Assembly: GCA_031273645.1 (NCBI GenBank)
Contig: JAISRM010000097.1
Span: 1-7,049 of the forward strand
From: Endomicrobium sp.
Lineage (GTDB): Bacteria; Elusimicrobiota; Endomicrobiia; Endomicrobiales; Endomicrobiaceae
Length of the DNA stretch: 7,049 nucleotides
Direction: 5' to 3'
Shown here: one piece after another, positions 1 through 4,800 of the stretch
How the letters are laid out: each line of letters starts with the position of its first letter
Position numbering within the stretch: the first letter of the stretch is position 1
Notes under the pieces: model-generated
The model's input: the letters and a program-made list of their open reading frames with translations, nothing else
The model's database searches: none
What the model was told of the DNA's origin: nothing
Position numbers and translations under genes: made by a program

Positions 1-497
1 GTATCAGTTCCGGTAAAAAGTATATTGTAACGTTTAGCGCCGTTATTTGCGCCGGAGGCAACATTTACGACAACGTCTCTTTTAAACTCTTGGGTGTTGC
101 CTGAAGAAAGGGCGGGATAAGTGGTAATTTTGACATCATAAGAATGCGACGCGTCAATAGTGTCTCTGTAATACCAAAATTCAAAAGACCCTAAAGCGTA
201 AGATCTTATAATTCCCTGTCCGTTAGCCTCGTTAAAATTTAGGCTGTTAACGTAATTAGAATCTGTTCCGTATCTTTTTCTTGCGACGCTGTTGTCGTAA
301 AGGTATCCGTCGGCTAAATCAAAAGCAAGCCTTAAAAAATAGTCGGCTTTTTTTGCCGCATAAGCCGCCGTTTCAACGGGGCTTTCTGGTTTTGGAACTG
401 GAGGAAGCGGGGTTGGATTTACCGGATTTTTATCCGAGCAGGCAAATAGTGCTGCGGCAAAAACCGCAGCTGCGATAACTTTTAAAATGTTTTTCAT
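1..497 (-). CDS. Putative outer-membrane lipoprotein, 3' end outside window
   Basis: The first 165 codons are visible and the frame stays open to the left edge. The start ATG (495-497) opens a lipoprotein signal peptide: MKN, one Lys at residue 6, a hydrophobic Ala-rich core, and the lipobox LFAC with the acylated Cys at residue 20. Residue +2 is Ser rather than Asp, which by the classical sorting rule favours the outer membrane. A Pro-rich spacer (residues 25-40) follows, typical of a flexible tether. The rest is a soluble, Tyr/Asn/Asp-rich, probably beta-rich domain that I do not recognise; it does not look like a solute-binding protein in the visible part. The start is only 5 bases after the stop of the ABC ATPase gene and has no clear Shine-Dalgarno of its own, so translation is probably coupled. 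The lipoprotein call is firm, the function unknown. Confidence 0.85.
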   Translation of the reverse strand, partial: MKNILKVIAAAVFAAALFACSDKNPVNPTPLPPVPKPESPVETAAYAAKKADYFLRLAFDLADGYLYDNSVARKRYGTDSNYVNSLNFNEANGQGIIRSYALGSFEFWYYRDTIDASHSYDVKITTYPALSSGNTQEFKRDVVVNVASGANNGAKRYNILFTGTD

Positions 498-502
498 TTA
501 AG

Positions 503-1606
503 CTATATAATTTTTACGCCGTCTTTTGCGTTAAACAAATGACATTTTGACAGATCAAAAACGAGTTCTATTATCTGGTTTGTTTTAGCTTTATTGTGAG
601 AATCTACCTTTGCGACAAGTTCGTTTTTACCGGTGTTTAAATGAAGATAAATTTCGCTTCCCAAAGGTTCGACGACTTCGACGGCGGCGCTGAAAGTGCA
701 GATTTCTTTATCGGCTAAATTGTAGAAAAGTTTGTCGTATATGTTTTCAGGCCTTATGCCCAAAGTAACTTTTGCGCCGCAGTACTGCAAAACTTTTTCT
801 TTAAACGCTTCAGGCAGCTTAATTTCAAAAGTGCCTTCGTTTAAATAGACAGTCCCGTTTTTATTTAGAACTTCAACTTCAATAAAATTCATCGCCGGGC
901 TTCCTATAAACCCTGCTACAAATTTATTCGTCGGATTATCGTAAAGTTCTATAGGTCCCGCTATCTGCTGTATTATTCCTTCTTTCATAACGCATATTTT
1001 GTCGCCCATTGTCATGGCTTCCGTTTGGTCATGCGTTACATATATCATCGTGCTTTGCAGTCTTTCGTGTATTTTCTTAAGTTCGGTTCTCATTTGACCT
1101 CTTAACTTGGCGTCGAGGTTAGAGAGAGGTTCGTCAAATAAAAAAACTTTAGGCTTTCTGACTATCGCTCTTCCGACGGCGACTCTCTGCCTCTGTCCTC
1201 CGCTAAGCTGCTTTGGACGCCTTTCAAGAAGATGACCTATGCTTAAAATTTCAGCCGCTTCGTTTACGCGCTGCTGAATTTCTTTTTTACTGTATCCTCT
1301 AAGCTTAAGACCAAAAGCCATATTGTCATAAACCGTCATGTGAGGATAAAGCGCATAACTCTGAAAAACCATAGCGATGTCTCTGTTTTTTGGAGGAACG
1401 TCGTTGACTTTCAGATCGTCAATATATATTTCGCCTGAAGACACTTCCTCAAGACCTGCGACCATGCGCAAAGTAGTAGTTTTACCGCAGCCCGAAGGCC
1501 CTACCAAAATACAAAAAGATTTATCGGGTATTTCTATGTCAAAACCTTTTACTATATCCAAATTCCCATATCGTTTCCATACGTTTTTTAACACTATCTT
1601 GGCCAT
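503..1606 (-). CDS. ABC transporter ATP-binding protein, MalK/UgpC/MsmX type
   Basis: This 367-residue protein has the usual length of the CUT1-type sugar-importer ATPases (MalK, UgpC, MsmX). It hydrolyses ATP at the cytoplasmic face to drive import of a carbohydrate or glycerol-phosphate-type solute through membrane permeases. Every nucleotide-binding motif is intact: Walker A GPSGCGKT (36-43), Q-loop Gln82, signature LSGGQ (134-138), Walker B VFLFDEP (154-160) with Asp158 and catalytic Glu159, D-loop SNLD (162-165), and switch His192. From about residue 235 the C-terminal TOBE/MalK regulatory region follows, with GSPAMNF and LGIRPENI (282-289). The start ATG is the only one possible, because an in-frame TAA lies upstream with no other start between. 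The gene has its own strong promoter and is followed 5 bases later by a lipoprotein gene. No permease or binding-protein gene lies in the window, so the substrate is unknown; a shared MsmX-like ATPase is plausible. Confidence 0.95.
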   Translation of the reverse strand: MAKIVLKNVWKRYGNLDIVKGFDIEIPDKSFCILVGPSGCGKTTTLRMVAGLEEVSSGEIYIDDLKVNDVPPKNRDIAMVFQSYALYPHMTVYDNMAFGLKLRGYSKKEIQQRVNEAAEILSIGHLLERRPKQLSGGQRQRVAVGRAIVRKPKVFLFDEPLSNLDAKLRGQMRTELKKIHERLQSTMIYVTHDQTEAMTMGDKICVMKEGIIQQIAGPIELYDNPTNKFVAGFIGSPAMNFIEVEVLNKNGTVYLNEGTFEIKLPEAFKEKVLQYCGAKVTLGIRPENIYDKLFYNLADKEICTFSAAVEVVEPLGSEIYLHLNTGKNELVAKVDSHNKAKTNQIIELVFDLSKCHLFNAKDGVKII

Positions 1607-1616
1607 TGTAAACTTA

Positions 1617-1621
1617 CCCCC
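1617..1621 (-). promoter_or_regulatory. Probable ribosome binding site of the ABC ATPase gene
   Basis: On the minus strand GGGGGTAAG precedes the ATG, with 10 bases between the G run and the start. GGGGG can pair with the anti-Shine-Dalgarno CCUCC through one G-U pair, so it is a non-canonical but usable site. It is the only purine-rich stretch close to the start. Confidence 0.5.
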
Positions 1622-1664
1622 GCGAAAGCTAAAAAATTATTGATTTTTAAACATAATCGGCATT

Positions 1665-1693
1665 ATTATATACTTTTATCTCACTTTAGTCAA
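1665..1693 (-). promoter_or_regulatory. Sigma-70-type promoter for the ABC ATPase-lipoprotein operon
   Basis: Read on the minus strand, the -35 box TTGACT (1688-1693) is separated by exactly 17 bp from a perfect -10 box TATAAT (1665-1670). Transcription should start near 1657-1659 and leave a leader of about 50 bases before the ATPase ATG. Eleven of twelve consensus bases with ideal spacing, just upstream of a gene and after a terminator, make this a strong call. Confidence 0.85.
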
Positions 1694-1810
1694 ACAAATT
1701 ATTGCCCGCGCGAAATGTAAAATTAAAAGAATATATTTAATCTAAAATAAAAGAAAGATTGCAGGTCAAAAAGATATAAGACAAAACGCGCGAAGTCCGG
1801 AAATTAATAA

Positions 1811-1840
1811 AACAGACTTCGTCTGCAGACGAAGTCTGTT
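1811..1840 (-). terminator. Rho-independent terminator of the adhesin gene, overlapping its stop codon
   Basis: The 30 bases are a perfect palindrome with half-site AACAGACTTCGTC around a central TGCA, so the RNA can form a 13-bp stem with a 4-base loop. On the minus strand the stem runs into TTTTATTAATTT, a fair U-rich tract; on the plus strand no T run follows, which fixes the orientation. The palindrome begins at the second base of the adhesin TAA stop (1839-1841), so terminator and stop overlap. As DNA it is also a symmetric site that a dimeric protein could bind, but terminator is the simpler reading. Confidence 0.88.
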
Positions 1841-4800
1841 ATTCTACGAATATTTCAGTTCTTCTGTTTGCGGCGCGTCCTTTTTCGGTATCATTTGGCG
1901 CTATCGGCATTTTTGAACCAAAACCCGTAAAACTTATTTTATCTGCGGGAATTGCGTTTAACAAAAATTCTTTATATACGCTTTCGCCTCTAAATCTTGA
2001 TATTCTGTCATTTACCTCGTTGTTTCCGACGGAATCCGTATGGCCTTCCACCGTTATCATCGTATAACCGCGCTGCCTTATTTCTTTTGCCCGTTTCTTT
2101 ATAATCTCTTTTGCCGCTTGCGTCAGCTCATATCCGTTCGTCTCAAAATTAGCCACATTTAATCTGTACGATTTTATCGTCGGCTGCATTCTTCTTTCTT
2201 GCGCGGCTTCTATCTTTTCTTGATTTGCCGACTCTCTATCTTTTATTTTTTCCTCTTCGGCAACCGAATTCATTTCTGTTATATCTTGGCTGTATTGGCG
2301 CGCTATTATCCCTTTGCTTGTGTCTCCCAACTCCTTTATTTCTTCCGCTTTTACCACTCTGTCTTCTCTTATCTCGACTCCCTTTACTTCTCTTATATTT
2401 TTCTCGTCTATACTTTTTGCTCCCGCTTCATTTAACTCTTTTACAAATTTTTGCGCCCCTTGCATGTCTTTAAACACAAATATTTTGTTGCCGTAGGGTA
2501 TAAAATATATTGCGTTGCCTTTCTTTATTCCAAGCTTTGAGAGCATATTCTCGTCTAACTTTATCTCTCCGCTGTCTTCTTCCAATTCCCACACCATAGT
2601 CGCTTGCGCTTCTTGTAAAACTTTTCTCATCACGGCGTTACGCTTTACTCGTTTAGCTTCTTCAGAAAGCGCTTCTGCTTCATTTATTCCTCTCACATAC
2701 GCTTTTATCAAAACGCCGTCCCTTATGTCGCCGAGTATATCGGCGTATTCTTCAAAGGATACGTCATTATTATCGTCAAGCATGCTTTCTTTTATGTCGC
2801 TAAATACGGCCGAACCGCCGTAAGCGTTTATTTCTTTTATAAAGTTTCCCGCCTCTTTTGCATTTCTGAAGAAAAATACCCGCCCGTCATAATCAAACGT
2901 ATATACTTTTTCATTTGTTTCAAGCCCGAGCGCAGACGTTATTTCGTCTTGCATGTTTACGTTTTCATACTCGTCGGCATCCGCTTCCCATACGTCTAAT
3001 ATATCTTTTTCGCCTATCATTTCGTCTATAACGTTTTCTACGATCTTTTTTTCTTTTTTTATTTCGGCTTTTTCTTCTTTAACGACGGCTTTTACTTTTG
3101 TCTTTTCTTTTATTTTCAAGAACCTGTAATTTATTCCCGCGCTTGCATAATATCCGATTGTTTTTGAGGCAAAGTTTGCGTATAAATTTGCATATGCGTC
3201 AAGATTGTCTGTGATTATGTATCCCGCGCCTATTGCCGCGCTAAAAACAATTCTGTCTTTATCAACTCCCCAAATATTTATTTCTTTTTGTAAACCGGAA
3301 AATTCGCCGTTATAATATCCTTTTTCTCCGGTTATTATATATTGCGCATAAATTTTGGCATGCCAGTTTATTTTTTCCTGCGCTCCTGATACAGCCGCTC
3401 CCAAGAGCCCGTCGGCTCTTATATAGTTATCCGCATATACCGTTAAAGCCGCGCCGTTTCCGCCGCTTTCTTTTATTTCTTCATTTGAAATAAATCCGCC
3501 TTTTAGTCCTACAAACGGAGCTAAATCAAGAATATCGTTTGCAAATGCTATGTATTGGGCTTTTGCGTCTATTTTTATGTTGTAAGCTCCGAATTGCGTT
3601 TGTGTGTTTCTGTTTAACAAACTCATATTTCTTTTAATATCGTAGTCGAGAGTTCCCGCATATATCTGTCCTTTTATATCAAGTTTGTCGCCAAAGATCC
3701 CTCCGTATATTCCGATTCCTTTTTCCTGCATAGAGCCTTTATTATCGCCCTGCCGCAAATCGTTGTGGGCAAATCCGGCATATATCCCGGCCGTATAATT
3801 TGTTCCCGTAAACAAATCCGCGCCGGCTTTTAACCCCTGTCCGCTTACTTTAAATTCGCCGATCGAATTATCGTCTTGTCCGTAAGTATTTCCGTAAGCG
3901 TAACCCTGCCCCCATATGTTTCTTTCCGTTTCATTCTTGTTTGCCGCCGGGTATAATCTGTCAAATATATCGTCTCCGCCGTAATTTATCGCGCCTAAAG
4001 CCAACGCGTTTGCTATTATTGAGCCGTGCAATTCGTCAAAGGCTTTTTTCTTTGTCTGATCGTCTAAGAGTTCTATTTCATCATAAACCATATCTTCAAA
4101 TTCTTTCAGTATAAAACCCGTTTCGCCGTTTGTTACGGCGTCTATAACCGCGGCTATTTCGCTTTGATTATGCGTCAGCCGTTCTATTGAACTGTAATCC
4201 GTGCTGATTATCGCTATCAAATCTATTCCGTCGTCTAAATATTCCAGCAGGAAATTTCTGACGTTTGCGCCGCGCTTAGTTAACCCTAACGCTTCTAAAG
4301 AACTGCTTTCAAATCTTCCGTTAATCCCGCCTTCTCCTCTTATCAGCGCTATTCTCACTTCGCGTTCGGGCATGCCGAAAATATTTAAATTCAATCTGCT
4401 CGACTGAGAGCCTATTTCAATTTTTCCGCTTGAGCCGCCCGCAAATCCGGTTTCCGCTTTTATAACGTCTGCTTTTTGAGAGGACAAATCTACGTCTATT
4501 GCCAATTCTCCGCCTATTTGCGCAGATCCTACCGTGGTCGTTTGCCCTGCATGATCGTTTACGGCCGAATATTTTCCTTCTTGTCCGACAATTAATTGCG
4601 AAAAATTTAGCGCCGCATCGTTTTTTACGGCGGTTACGCCCTTGCTAATTTCAAGAGTTCCGTTAAAGCCGCTGCCTGCGCTTATATTTAAAACTCCCGT
4701 ATTTGTTTTTATTATTTTTCCGCTGCCGCTTATATTTGACGCGGCTATAGTAAACTCGGATGCATTGTTTATGTTTAAAACGGCGTCCGTCGATAAAAAT

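Larger units (their letters stand above)
1607..1838. other. Intergenic region between adhesin and ABC ATPase genes
   Basis: This AT-rich 232-base gap has no coding potential that I can see. It contains the adhesin terminator at one end, the ATPase promoter, and a short untranslated leader. Two exact copies of CGCGCGAA (1707-1714 and 1787-1794) start 80 bp apart in this otherwise AT-rich stretch, and a related CCGCGAAA lies near the ribosome binding site. The nearer copy sits about 14 bp upstream of the -35 box, where an activator could bind, but nothing else supports a regulatory role. Confidence 0.6.

Noticed and set aside
1377..1643. Plus-strand frame opposite the N-terminus of the ABC ATPase
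   Set aside because: It is antisense to the Walker A region and its translation shows no motif.
1631..1650. AAAAAT/ATTTTT inverted repeat in the ATPase leader as a terminator or attenuator
   Set aside because: It is only a 6-bp A-T stem, too weak to matter.
1764..1769. TTGACC on the minus strand as a second -35 box
   Set aside because: At 17 bp spacing the -10 candidate is TTTAGA, a poor match, and nothing better lies at 16-19 bp.
2199..2823. Several plus-strand frames with Leu/Ser/Phe-rich, membrane-like translations
   Set aside because: They lie antisense to the Lys/Glu-rich tail of the adhesin, whose codons read as Phe/Leu/Ser on the other strand; none has a promoter, ribosome binding site or recognisable domain.
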